DNA of 36,504 nt from Lachnospiraceae bacterium UBA2860 (GTDB lineage Bacteria > Bacillota > Clostridia > Lachnospirales > Lachnospiraceae), in assembly GCA_002350625.1 (NCBI GenBank), contig DEFE01000046.1, positions 2,396-38,899 on the forward strand. The letters run 5' to 3'. Made by a program: the position numbers and the translations under genes. The notes below the pieces were generated by a model. That model had not been told where the DNA came from, ran no database searches, and was given only the letters and a program-made list of their open reading frames with translations. Within the stretch, counting starts at the first letter, position 1. The number at the start of each line of letters is the position of its first letter. Shown here one piece after another: positions 14,328 to 21,598 of this stretch.

Positions 14328-15803
14328 GTGCCTGAACGAAAGCAAGAAGGGGTTTTGATTTTGGGGAGCCATAAGAAACACAGACACACGGGGCTTTTGA
14401 TTTTTATCGTTGTCCTTCTGCTCATCATCGGCGGGGCGGCGGCCTCATACTGCGCTTTTGCGGAGCAGTACGCGGACCGCTTCCTCGAGGGGACCTTCAT
14501 CAATGGTCTGGAGGTCGGCGGCATGACGGCGGAGGACGTGGAGACGTCCATCAAAGACCGTGTGGAGGATTATTCTCTGACGCTCCTCTTTGCCGACGGC
14601 ATGCGCGAGCGGCTAAAAGCTGAGCAGATCGGCTTTCGCTACCAGACGGACGACAAGATCAAAGACATCTTAACCGCGCAGAACAAGTACGCGTGGATCC
14701 GGGGAAAACTGGGAAAGACGGAAATGCATCAGGTCGGAGAGGCATTTGTGCTTGACGAGGAAAAGCTGCGCAGCGCCGTCGCCTCCCTGCCCGAGCTATC
14801 TTCGGACGGAAAGATCGCGCCGAAGGACGCTTACATGACGATGGGCGAGGATCATCGCCTGATGATCGTTCCCGAGATTGACGGCAATGAGATCGATGTC
14901 GCAGCTGTCGCGGACGCGGCGGTGGAAGCCGTAAAGAGAGGGGATCCGGTGCTGGACGTCTCTCAGCTTCCCGTCTACAGCAGGGCGGAGGTGCGCGCGG
15001 ACGACCCGACCCTTGTGCTGCAGGTGACGGATCTCAACACCTATCTGGACGAGAGCATCACCTACACGATGTACGACGGATCGGAGATCGTTCTGAATAA
15101 GGACACGATGTACGCGTGGCTGTCGGTCCGCGAGGATGATCCCGACTTCTATTATCTAAATACCAACGTGCTGCTGGAAAAATGCCGCGCATTTGTTGCG
15201 GATATCGCGGCGAAGTATGACTATGTCAAGAACTCCGTGGTGTTCCACACCTCCTGGTCCGGAGACATGGAGATGGCCTGCTCGGATTACGGCCGCGTGA
15301 TTGATCAGGAGGCCGAAACAGCACAGCTCTACGACGATATCCTGTCGCGCATGTCGCATAAGCGCGCACCGCTGTATTCGCTGGAGCGCGACGCTGACGG
15401 CACCTTCGGGGGCACTTATGTCGAGGTGGATATCGACGCGCAGCACGCCTGGTATTATGAGGGCGGACAGCTTATGTGGGAGTCGGACTGCGTCACGGGA
15501 AAAGGCACAGACGAAGACAGGAGAACGCCTAAAGGCGTCTTTGACATTTACACAAAAGAGAGAAACAGGACGCTGAAAGGAGAGATCAATCCGGCGACCG
15601 GCAATCCGAGTTATGAGTCCTTCGTCAATTTCTGGATGCCCTTCTACGAGGGGGTCGGCCTGCACGACGCGACGTGGAGAGGATCCTTCGGCGGAAACAT
15701 CTACTGGAACAGCGGATCGCACGGCTGCGTGAATCTCCCTTACAGCAGGGCGGAGGAGCTCTATAACCTCCTGGAGGTCGGCACCACCGTGATCGTGCAC
15801 TGA
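14328..15803 (+). CDS. L,D-transpeptidase (YkuD domain) with membrane anchor
   Basis: The start is uncertain: GTG 14328 follows GAAGGAA closely, while TTG 14361 has AGAAGGGG nine bases upstream. The ~480-490-residue protein has a short basic cytoplasmic head, one membrane helix (~22-45), a long extracellular region resembling PG_binding_4 (FINGLEVGGMTAEDVETS), and a C-terminal YkuD domain. The catalytic signature is HDATWRGSFGG followed by GSHGCVNLP with the nucleophilic cysteine. Such enzymes make 3-3 cross-links in peptidoglycan or attach proteins to it, outside the membrane. A paralogue with the same layout lies at 34669-36435. A bidirectional terminator follows. Confidence 0.92.
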   Translation: MPERKQEGVLILGSHKKHRHTGLLIFIVVLLLIIGGAAASYCAFAEQYADRFLEGTFINGLEVGGMTAEDVETSIKDRVEDYSLTLLFADGMRERLKAEQIGFRYQTDDKIKDILTAQNKYAWIRGKLGKTEMHQVGEAFVLDEEKLRSAVASLPELSSDGKIAPKDAYMTMGEDHRLMIVPEIDGNEIDVAAVADAAVEAVKRGDPVLDVSQLPVYSRAEVRADDPTLVLQVTDLNTYLDESITYTMYDGSEIVLNKDTMYAWLSVREDDPDFYYLNTNVLLEKCRAFVADIAAKYDYVKNSVVFHTSWSGDMEMACSDYGRVIDQEAETAQLYDDILSRMSHKRAPLYSLERDADGTFGGTYVEVDIDAQHAWYYEGGQLMWESDCVTGKGTDEDRRTPKGVFDIYTKERNRTLKGEINPATGNPSYESFVNFWMPFYEGVGLHDATWRGSFGGNIYWNSGSHGCVNLPYSRAEELYNLLEVGTTVIVH

Positions 15804-15823
15804 AAGAAAAATGCACTTAAAAG

Positions 15824-15857
15824 AAAAAAGGCCGCTGACGAAAGAGCGGCCTTTTTT
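15824..15857. terminator. Bidirectional terminator between convergent genes
   Basis: An A6 run, stem GGCCGCT (15830-15836), 8-base loop, stem AGCGGCC (15845-15851) and a T7 run work on both strands. It ends the L,D-transpeptidase transcript and overlaps the TAA of the minus-strand HAD gene. Confidence 0.9.
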
Positions 15858-16486
15858 TACAGGTTCTTAAGGACTTCAGGCAGTTCAAGCGGCGCATGGA
15901 TGACAGCATCGGGATGAGCCGCCTTGCCGAAGCCGTAGGATGCGTGGATAAAGGGAATGCCCGCGGCGCGCGCCGCGGTCTCGTCGCCGGAGGTGTCCCC
16001 GACATAGACGGGAGAGATGAGGCCGAAACGTTCGGCGGCGATGCGGATGGTTTCCGCCTTGCCAAGTCCCGTATCCCCCGCGCACAGATGGGCGTCCACG
16101 AGGGGGCCGAGCCCCGTCACGCTGAGCATCATTTCAATGTAGCCTTTCTGGCAGTTGCTGACAATCGAGACCTGATGGCCGCCGGCTCTGAGTGCGCTGA
16201 GCAGCTCGGGCACACCGTCGTAAGGCGCGGGGTGATACGTGCGAAGCATCTCGATCTCCGCGTCGCACAGATATTCCGTGAGTAAGAGCGCCTCTTCTTT
16301 TTCCATGTCGGGGAAGAGAGAGCGGCCGATCTCCGGAAGAAGCTTCCCGAACTCGCTTTTCAGCCTCCCGGCCGTGACGTGCGCGGACGGGATGCCGCGC
16401 GCGTCGAGCGCCTGCCGCCACGACGCCGCCACATGCTCGGTGGAGTCCCAGAGGGTGCCGTCAACGTCAAAGATTACTGCGCGCAT
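15857..16486 (-). CDS. HAD-superfamily phosphatase (phosphoglycolate-phosphatase-like)
   Basis: The start at 16486 (MRAVIFDVDGTLWDS) has a strong GGGAGG site eight bases upstream; the frame is open for 19 more residues without one. The 209-residue protein has all four HAD motifs: DVDGT, the SNC segment (IVSNCQKGY), a lysine in GLGKAET, and VGDTSGDETAARAAG. A helical cap sits between motifs 1 and 2. It is a Mg2+-dependent phosphatase of small phosphorylated metabolites. The substrate is unknown. It is divergent from mutY. Confidence 0.88.
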   Translation of the reverse strand: MRAVIFDVDGTLWDSTEHVAASWRQALDARGIPSAHVTAGRLKSEFGKLLPEIGRSLFPDMEKEEALLLTEYLCDAEIEMLRTYHPAPYDGVPELLSALRAGGHQVSIVSNCQKGYIEMMLSVTGLGPLVDAHLCAGDTGLGKAETIRIAAERFGLISPVYVGDTSGDETAARAAGIPFIHASYGFGKAAHPDAVIHAPLELPEVLKNL

Positions 16487-16527
16487 CAATAAATCCTCCC
16501 GATCTGTCTCAAGATGTATTCCGTCGG

Positions 16528-16557
16528 AGTTTAGCATATGCAATCTGATTTTGTAAA
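16528..16557 (-). promoter_or_regulatory. Possible promoter of the HAD gene
   Basis: On the minus strand, TTTACA (16557-16552), an 18-bp spacer and TGC-TAAACT (16536-16528) form an extended -10 type promoter. It overlaps the first codons of mutY on the other strand. Confidence 0.45.
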
Positions 16558-17620
16558 GCCGCTTCTTCTATGGTATAATGCGGCAAAGAGAGATTTGCCG
16601 TGGCGGCACACGGATGATCCTTATGCGATCTATGTATCCGAGATTATGCTGCAGCAGACAAGAGTCGAAGCAGTGCTCGGGTATTATGCGCGCTTTCTTG
16701 ACGCGCTGCCGGATCCGGCCCGCCTGTCCGTCTGCCCGGACGACGTGCTTTTTAAGCTGTGGGAAGGTCTCGGCTATTACAGCCGCGCGCGCCATATGAA
16801 AAAGACGGCGCAGATCCTCATGGAGGAGCACGGCGGAAGATTCCCCGGGACAAAGAATGAGCTTCTGAAGCTCCCGGGCATCGGATCTTATACGGCATCG
16901 GCGATCGCCTCCATTGCTTTCGGAGAGAAAACAGCGGCGGTCGACGGCAATGTGCTGAGAGTCTATGCCAGGCTTCAGGCGTTTCGGGACAATATTCTCC
17001 GCGACGCCGTTAAAAAGCAGGTGGAAGCGGAGCTGACTGAGACGATGGCGGTGCTTCCTGATGCGGGAGATGTATCCGCCACAGGCACGCATCCGGCCGG
17101 TGACTTTAATCAGGCCATGATCGAGCTCGGCGCGCTTGTCTGTCTGCCGCGCGGAGAGGCGCGCTGCGGCAGCTGCCCGATCAGCCGTTTCTGCCAGGCA
17201 AAAGTACAGGGACTCGTGGAAGAGCTGCCCTTGCGTCTCGCCCCGCAAAAGCGGAGGGAGGAGAAGCTGACGGTTTTTCTCATCCGGGACGGGGATGAGG
17301 TGGCCATCAGGAAGCGCCCGGAAAAAGGACTGCTCAGCGGACTCTATGAATTCCCGAACACGGAGGGCTTTCTCACGGCGGAGGAAGCGGTGAGGTTTGT
17401 CGAGGCGGAAGGCTTTGAGGCACTGAAGGTCCGGAAGCTGAGGGACGCCAGACATCTCTTTACGCATGTCACATGGCTCATGGAAGGGTATGAGATCAGA
17501 GTGAGCCCGGGATCCGTAAGACGCGGAGACTGCCTGTTTGTCCGGCCGGACGAACTGAAGCGGGACTACGCTCTGCCATCCGCTTTTTCAGCGTATGCGG
17601 AGCTGCTTATCAATGAGTGA
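16538..17620 (+). CDS. mutY: A/G-specific adenine glycosylase MutY
   Basis: The 360-residue enzyme removes adenine mispaired with 8-oxoguanine. Visible are RDLPWR and VSEIMLQQTRV with the catalytic Glu near residue 34, the helix-hairpin-helix LPGIGSYTASAIASIAF, VDGNVLRV, and the catalytic Asp region AGDFNQAMIELGA. The Fe-S loop is C-x6-C-x2-C-x5-C (CLPRGEARCGSCPISRFC). A NUDIX-like C-terminal domain starts at about residue 230. No strong ribosome site precedes ATG 16538. A TATAAT inside the ORF start is probably chance coding of the conserved Trp-Tyr-Asn. Confidence 0.95.
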   Translation: MQSDFVKPLLLWYNAAKRDLPWRHTDDPYAIYVSEIMLQQTRVEAVLGYYARFLDALPDPARLSVCPDDVLFKLWEGLGYYSRARHMKKTAQILMEEHGGRFPGTKNELLKLPGIGSYTASAIASIAFGEKTAAVDGNVLRVYARLQAFRDNILRDAVKKQVEAELTETMAVLPDAGDVSATGTHPAGDFNQAMIELGALVCLPRGEARCGSCPISRFCQAKVQGLVEELPLRLAPQKRREEKLTVFLIRDGDEVAIRKRPEKGLLSGLYEFPNTEGFLTAEEAVRFVEAEGFEALKVRKLRDARHLFTHVTWLMEGYEIRVSPGSVRRGDCLFVRPDELKRDYALPSAFSAYAELLINE

Positions 17621-17640
17621 ATGACGAGGAAAAACAGAAG

Positions 17641-18660
17641 ATGAAGATACTTACGGTGGCTATACCCTGTTACAATTCGGAAGCGTACATGAAAAAAGCG
17701 ATCGACCACGCGCTGGTCGGCGGGGAGGACGTAGAGGTACTCGTCATCGACGACGGCTCTAAAGACAGCACGCTTGAGATCGCAAAAGATTATGAACGCA
17801 GATATCCAGGCGTCGTGCGCGCGATTCACCAGGAGAACAAGGGACACGGAGGCGCCGTCAACACGGGCATCGCGGAGGCGCAGGGCATCTATTTCAAGGT
17901 CTGTGACAGTGACGATTACCTCGACTATGACTCTTATATCCGCGTGCTTGAGACGCTGCGCAAGGTCATCAGCGGCCCTATGACGCTCGACGCGATGATC
18001 TGCAACTATGTCTACGATAAGGAAGGCGCGAGGAAAAAACGGATGATGCGCTATGTCGGCTCCTTCCCCGAGGACAGAATCTTCACCTGGGACGAGATCG
18101 AAAAGCCGCTGAACTCGCACCGCTATGTGCTGATGCACTCGCTGATCTACAGGACAGGGCTTCTCAGAGAGTGCGGGCTCGTCCTGCCGGAGCACACCTT
18201 CTACGTCGACAATATTGTGGCATTTACGCCGCTCATCTACGTGAAGACGCTGTACTACCTCAATGTGCCGCTGTACCGCTATTTCATCGGCCGCGAGGAC
18301 CAGTCGGTCAACGAGACCGTGATGATGAGCCGGATTGACCAGCAGATCGGCGTGACGAAGTTTATGATCGACAGCTATAAGCCGGAGCTCATCAAGAAGA
18401 AGAACCAGGGCGATATGCTCGTCCACTATCTCAATATCATGATGATCGTCTCAACGATCCTGCTCATCCGGATTGACACGGAGGAGTCCCTGAGTCAGAA
18501 AAAGGAGCTCTGGGATTATCTGAAGAAAAAGGACCTGATCCTGTATCTCAGAATTCGCCATTCGCTCCTTGGCCGCCTCATCAATATGCCCGGGAAAGCG
18601 GGAAGGGACTTCGCTGTCCGCGGCTATCACCTGACGCAGCGCTTCTTCGGTTTCAACTGA
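17641..18660 (+). CDS. Family 2 glycosyltransferase
   Basis: I chose ATG 17641 with GAGGA nine bases upstream; a GTG at 17617 overlapping the mutY stop is the alternative. The 339-residue protein has a GT-A fold N-terminus with TVAIPCYNSEAYM, VLVIDDGSKDST, NKGHGGAVNTGI and the metal-binding region CDSDDYLD. About 120 further residues are rich in Lys and aromatic residues, with a possible amphipathic end but no clear membrane helices. Family 2 enzymes transfer a sugar from a nucleotide donor to lipid, polysaccharide or teichoic-acid-type acceptors. The acceptor is unknown. It runs convergent to the lipid kinase, with only 12 bases between stops. Confidence 0.9.
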   Translation: MKILTVAIPCYNSEAYMKKAIDHALVGGEDVEVLVIDDGSKDSTLEIAKDYERRYPGVVRAIHQENKGHGGAVNTGIAEAQGIYFKVCDSDDYLDYDSYIRVLETLRKVISGPMTLDAMICNYVYDKEGARKKRMMRYVGSFPEDRIFTWDEIEKPLNSHRYVLMHSLIYRTGLLRECGLVLPEHTFYVDNIVAFTPLIYVKTLYYLNVPLYRYFIGREDQSVNETVMMSRIDQQIGVTKFMIDSYKPELIKKKNQGDMLVHYLNIMMIVSTILLIRIDTEESLSQKKELWDYLKKKDLILYLRIRHSLLGRLINMPGKAGRDFAVRGYHLTQRFFGFN

Positions 18661-18666
18661 AGAAGC
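18641..18666. other. Hairpin at the convergent gene junction
   Basis: GCTTCTTC (18641-18648) and GAAGAAGC (18659-18666) form a perfect 8-bp stem across the glycosyltransferase stop codon. No T run follows on either strand, so it is a poor terminator, but it is the only structure in the junction. Confidence 0.35.
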
Positions 18667-18672
18667 TGCCAC

Positions 18673-19590
18673 TTACCGCACGATCACGCGCAGCTTCTCC
18701 TTCTCGAGGGAGACATCCATCGTATGGGTCAGCTCGCCGGCTTCACCGTCCAGGTGGATCCGGCTTTTTTGTTCGGCAAAGATCTCAAAATGTCTTCCGC
18801 GCATAAAATGCACGCCGGCGTGACGCCGGTGAAGACCGTACATGGTAAAGGGCAGCGCCGTCACGAGTTCCGTCCGGGGGATGTCCGCACAGACGAACAG
18901 GTCAAGCAGGCCGTCGCAGGCGGAGGCGGAAGGACAGAGCATGAGGCCCCCGCCTTCATAGGGCTGGTTCATCACGGCGGCGAAGTAGGCCTTCGGAAAT
19001 GAGTAGCACTTTTCACCGTCGACGCGCACGCGCATCGTGCCGGGATCGGAGCCGGTGATTTCTTTTGCTGCGACGATCGAATAGGTGAGCTTGCCGGCGC
19101 CGAACCTGTTGAGCAGGGTTTTGAGGCCGGAGCGGTCGACTTCGTGACAGACCGCGGCGTCGAAGCCGATGCCTGTACTCACCCCGAAGCGCCTCGCCCC
19201 CTCACGGCTCTTCAGGCATCCGATATCCATCGGGACAATTTCCTTAGGTTCCAAAATGGCTTTGATGGCTTCTCCGGGGTCTTTTAAAAGCCCCATGCCT
19301 CTGGCAAAATCATTGCCCGAGCCCTGGGGGATCACGCCGAGCGTGACGGCGGATAAAGAGCTGAGGCCGCTTAAGACCTCGTGGATGGTCCCGTCCCCGC
19401 CGATCACGGCGATGGAAGGTGCGGGATCTGTCTCCGAGATCTCGCGGGAAATGACGGACGCGTCTCCTTTGCAGGCCGTGACATGGATCCTGTACGGGAT
19501 CCTGCTGCCTGCAAGCACGCGCTCTGCCGTCGGCCAGATTTTGCTGCTTTTTTTGCTCTGTGCTTCTCGATTGACGATCACATGCAGCAT
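18673..19590 (-). CDS. Diacylglycerol/lipid kinase, YegS/DgkB type
   Basis: The 305-residue protein has the DAGK catalytic domain: N-terminal VIVNREAQSKKSSKIW, the nucleotide-binding GGDGT at residues 64-68, GVIPQGSGNDFARGMG, and a C-terminal half with DGLLDLFVCADI and HLDGEAGE. These kinases phosphorylate diacylglycerol or related lipids, recycling lipid produced during wall polymer synthesis. The start codon follows AAGGAGGTCATC. It is divergent from the SCIFF precursor gene. Confidence 0.92.
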   Translation of the reverse strand: MLHVIVNREAQSKKSSKIWPTAERVLAGSRIPYRIHVTACKGDASVISREISETDPAPSIAVIGGDGTIHEVLSGLSSLSAVTLGVIPQGSGNDFARGMGLLKDPGEAIKAILEPKEIVPMDIGCLKSREGARRFGVSTGIGFDAAVCHEVDRSGLKTLLNRFGAGKLTYSIVAAKEITGSDPGTMRVRVDGEKCYSFPKAYFAAVMNQPYEGGGLMLCPSASACDGLLDLFVCADIPRTELVTALPFTMYGLHRRHAGVHFMRGRHFEIFAEQKSRIHLDGEAGELTHTMDVSLEKEKLRVIVR

Positions 19591-19629
19591 GCCGGATGAC
19601 CTCCTTATCCGTAATGTATCCTAGTCATG

Positions 19630-19658
19630 ATGATAAGCGAAAGAACGGAAAAAAACAA
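19630..19658 (-). promoter_or_regulatory. Possible promoter of the lipid kinase gene
   Basis: On the minus strand, TTGTTT (19658-19653) and TATCAT (19635-19630) are separated by 17 bp, about 40 bases before the start codon at 19590. The -35 match is weak. Confidence 0.35.
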
Positions 19659-19685
19659 TGACTGAGCAATTTGATTTTGAATGGC

Positions 19686-19714
19686 TTGATGAAGGTCCCG
19701 ATCTGTGCTATAAT
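19686..19714 (+). promoter_or_regulatory. Extended -10 promoter of scfA
   Basis: TTGATG (19686-19691), a 17-bp spacer and TGC-TATAAT (19706-19714) give a perfect -10 with an extended TG motif, 57 bases before the scfA start. The strength fits high-level expression of a small peptide. Confidence 0.8.
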
Positions 19715-19771
19715 CACCGTTGTTCATCTGCGCTTGTTTAGTTGGACTCGTTGATAGAGGAGGATATAAAG

Positions 19772-19918
19772 ATGAAGCATATTAAGACTCTGAACACAAA
19801 GAATCTTCAGAATACAGTCAAAAAAGGCGGATGCGGCGAATGCCAGACGTCCTGCCAGTCCGCGTGCAAGACAAGCTGCACGGTCGGCAATCAGAGCTGT
19901 GAAGCGAAGAAGAACTGA
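19772..19918 (+). CDS. scfA: SCIFF peptide, ranthipeptide precursor
   Basis: The 48-residue peptide (MKHIKTLNTKNLQNTVKKGG, then the Cys region) has six cysteines at 21, 24, 28, 32, 36 and 43, the defining Six Cysteines in Forty-Five pattern. The first 20 residues act as leader. The family is modified by a radical SAM maturase that forms thioether links from Cys to a downstream residue. Here Cys32 and Thr37 have the i,i+5 spacing reported for a linked pair in studied members, as I recall. AGAGGAGG (19756-19763) sits eight bases upstream of ATG 19772. The maturase gene follows 129 bases later. The biological role of SCIFF is not settled; links to quorum sensing have been proposed. Confidence 0.96.
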   Translation: MKHIKTLNTKNLQNTVKKGGCGECQTSCQSACKTSCTVGNQSCEAKKN

Positions 19919-19953
19919 GAGCGGACATTTAAAGTTGCATAATGGCGATGTCG

Positions 19954-19983
19954 GCAGCGGCTTACGTGCCGCTGCTGCCTTTT
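19954..19983 (+). terminator. Attenuator-like hairpin between scfA and scfB
   Basis: GCAGCGGC (19954-19961) and GCCGCTGC (19968-19975) form an 8-bp stem, extendable by a G-U and a C-G pair, with a 6-base loop. The short TTTT lies a few bases past the stem (19980-19983). It would give partial termination, letting precursor mRNA exceed maturase mRNA. A second inverted repeat, GTCCGG/CCGGAC (19985-20004), follows. Confidence 0.5.
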
Positions 19984-20047
19984 CGTCCGGAGATACAGCC
20001 GGACCGCTTTTGCGGTGAGAGACCGGCCGGGGTAAAGACAGGTAAAC

Positions 20048-21442
20048 ATGCAGATTCATCAGTATAAAAGCAACGGATACAATATGGTTCTCGACGTGCC
20101 GGGCGGATCTGTGCACGTCATGGATGACGCGGCCTATGAGGCGGCGGAGGTTCTGAGCGCGCAGCCGGATGCGGATGAGGCGTCCTTCCTTGCAGCGCTC
20201 GCCCTGAAGAAGGGCGCGCCGCTTGCGGAACAGGAGACGGCTGACTTTCGGGAAGCCTACGCAGAGCTGCAGGAACTGAAAAAGGAAGGAGCGCTTTTTA
20301 CGGAGGAGCCGTACGCCCCGTCCGTGGAAGCCTATGCGTCCCGGCCGACCGTCGTCAAGGCGCTTTGCCTGCATGTCGCGCATGACTGCAATCTCGCCTG
20401 CCGCTACTGCTTCGCGGAAGAGGGGGAGTACCATGGCCGCCGCGCCCTCATGAGCTTCGAGACGGGAAAAAAGGCACTTGATTTTCTTGTCCGAAATTCC
20501 GGACAAAGAGAAAACCTTGAAGTGGATTTCTTCGGCGGAGAGCCGCTCATGAACTGGGAAGTCGTGAAGCAGCTCGTCGCGTACGGGAGAGAGCTTGAGC
20601 GGAATTATCCGAAGCATTTCCGTTTTACGCTGACGACGAACGGCGTGCTCTTAAATGAGGAGATCATGACGTTCTGCAACAGGGAGATGGACAATGTCGT
20701 GCTGTCGATCGACGGGCGGAAGGAAGTCCATGACCGCATGCGCCCGTTCAGAAAGGGCGCCGGCAGCTACGACCTGATTGTGCCGAAATTCCTTGAGTTT
20801 GCAAAGCAGAGAAGGGAACTGGGACTTAAGTACTATGCGCGCGGCACCTTCACGCGGTACAATCTCGATTTCGCGGCGGACGTGCTTCATCTCCACGATC
20901 TCGGATTCGACCAGATCTCCGTGGAGCCGGTCGTTGCGCCGAAAGAAGCGGATTACGCGATCCGTCCCGAGGATGTCCCTTTCCTTAAAAATCAATACGA
21001 CCTGCTCGCCAGAGAGATGATTCGGCTTGAAAAAGAAGGAAACGGTTTTAATTTCTTTCATTTTATGATAGATTTAACGGGTGGCCCCTGCGTCTACAAG
21101 CGTCTCTCCGGCTGCGGCAGCGGCACGGAGTATCTGGCGGTCACGCCGGGAGGCGAGCTTTATCCCTGCCATCAGTTCGTGGGCATCGAGCCGTTCCTCA
21201 TCGGAAATGTGGACGAGGGCGTCACAAACACGGATCTCGTCAAGGATTTTAAAAAGATCAACGTGTACGCCAAAGAGGAGTGCCGCAGCTGTTTCGCCCG
21301 CTTTTACTGCAGCGGCGGCTGCATGGCCAACGCCTGGAATTTCACGGGCAGGATCGACGGCGTCTACGAGATCGGCTGCGCGCTGCAGCAGAAAAGAGTG
21401 GAGTGCGCGCTCATGATCAAAGCGGCTCTCGCGGAGGCATAG
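20048..21442 (+). CDS. scfB: Thioether cross-link-forming SCIFF peptide maturase (radical SAM/SPASM)
   Basis: The 464-residue enzyme has an N-terminal peptide-recognition region (~1-90, RRE-like), the radical SAM motif C114-x3-C118-x2-C121 (CNLACRYC), GGEP at about residues 163-166 and a full SPASM domain. The latter shows CGSGTEYLAVTPGGELYPC, then CRSCFARFYCSGGC (C-x2-C-x5-C-x3-C) and a later Cys, for two auxiliary 4Fe-4S clusters. It uses SAM-derived radicals to link Cys thiols to carbon atoms in ScfA. The ribosome site before ATG 20048 is weak (ACAGG), matching low maturase need. In many Clostridia this gene lies beside secD/secF, as here. Confidence 0.95.
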   Translation: MQIHQYKSNGYNMVLDVPGGSVHVMDDAAYEAAEVLSAQPDADEASFLAALALKKGAPLAEQETADFREAYAELQELKKEGALFTEEPYAPSVEAYASRPTVVKALCLHVAHDCNLACRYCFAEEGEYHGRRALMSFETGKKALDFLVRNSGQRENLEVDFFGGEPLMNWEVVKQLVAYGRELERNYPKHFRFTLTTNGVLLNEEIMTFCNREMDNVVLSIDGRKEVHDRMRPFRKGAGSYDLIVPKFLEFAKQRRELGLKYYARGTFTRYNLDFAADVLHLHDLGFDQISVEPVVAPKEADYAIRPEDVPFLKNQYDLLAREMIRLEKEGNGFNFFHFMIDLTGGPCVYKRLSGCGSGTEYLAVTPGGELYPCHQFVGIEPFLIGNVDEGVTNTDLVKDFKKINVYAKEECRSCFARFYCSGGCMANAWNFTGRIDGVYEIGCALQQKRVECALMIKAALAEA

Positions 21443-21521
21443 ATGTGGCGCCTTTTATCAAAGCGCCCCTCGCGGATGACCGGAGCGGACAAGCGTGATA
21501 CGCGCCGCATCCGGCTCTTCA

Positions 21522-21565
21522 TGTTATTATCGCATGGAACCTGAGGGAAAGCATGACTTCAGGTT
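21522..21565 (+). promoter_or_regulatory. Possible secDF promoter and leader hairpin
   Basis: TGT-TATTAT (21522-21530) is an extended -10 candidate with no recognisable -35. Right after it, AACCTGA (21538-21544) and TCAGGTT (21559-21565) form a 7-bp stem in what would be the 5' leader. The AAGGAG site (21582-21587) lies downstream of the stem. This suggests secDF can be transcribed apart from scfAB. Confidence 0.4.
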
Positions 21566-21598
21566 TCTATATATGAGGTACAAGGAGATAGCACAGTT

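Noticed and set aside
13505..14554. 349-residue minus-strand frame across the synthetase end and the small ORF
   Set aside because: It is antisense to two plus-strand genes and has no motif. It weakens the case for the 58-residue ORF slightly but has no supporting signal itself.
16551..16579. Promoter-like TTGTAA - 17 bp - TGG-TATAAT inside the start of mutY
   Set aside because: Transcription from it would begin after the mutY start, and the TGG-TAT-AAT codons encode part of the conserved MutY N-terminus (Leu-Leu-Trp-Tyr), so the match is probably chance.
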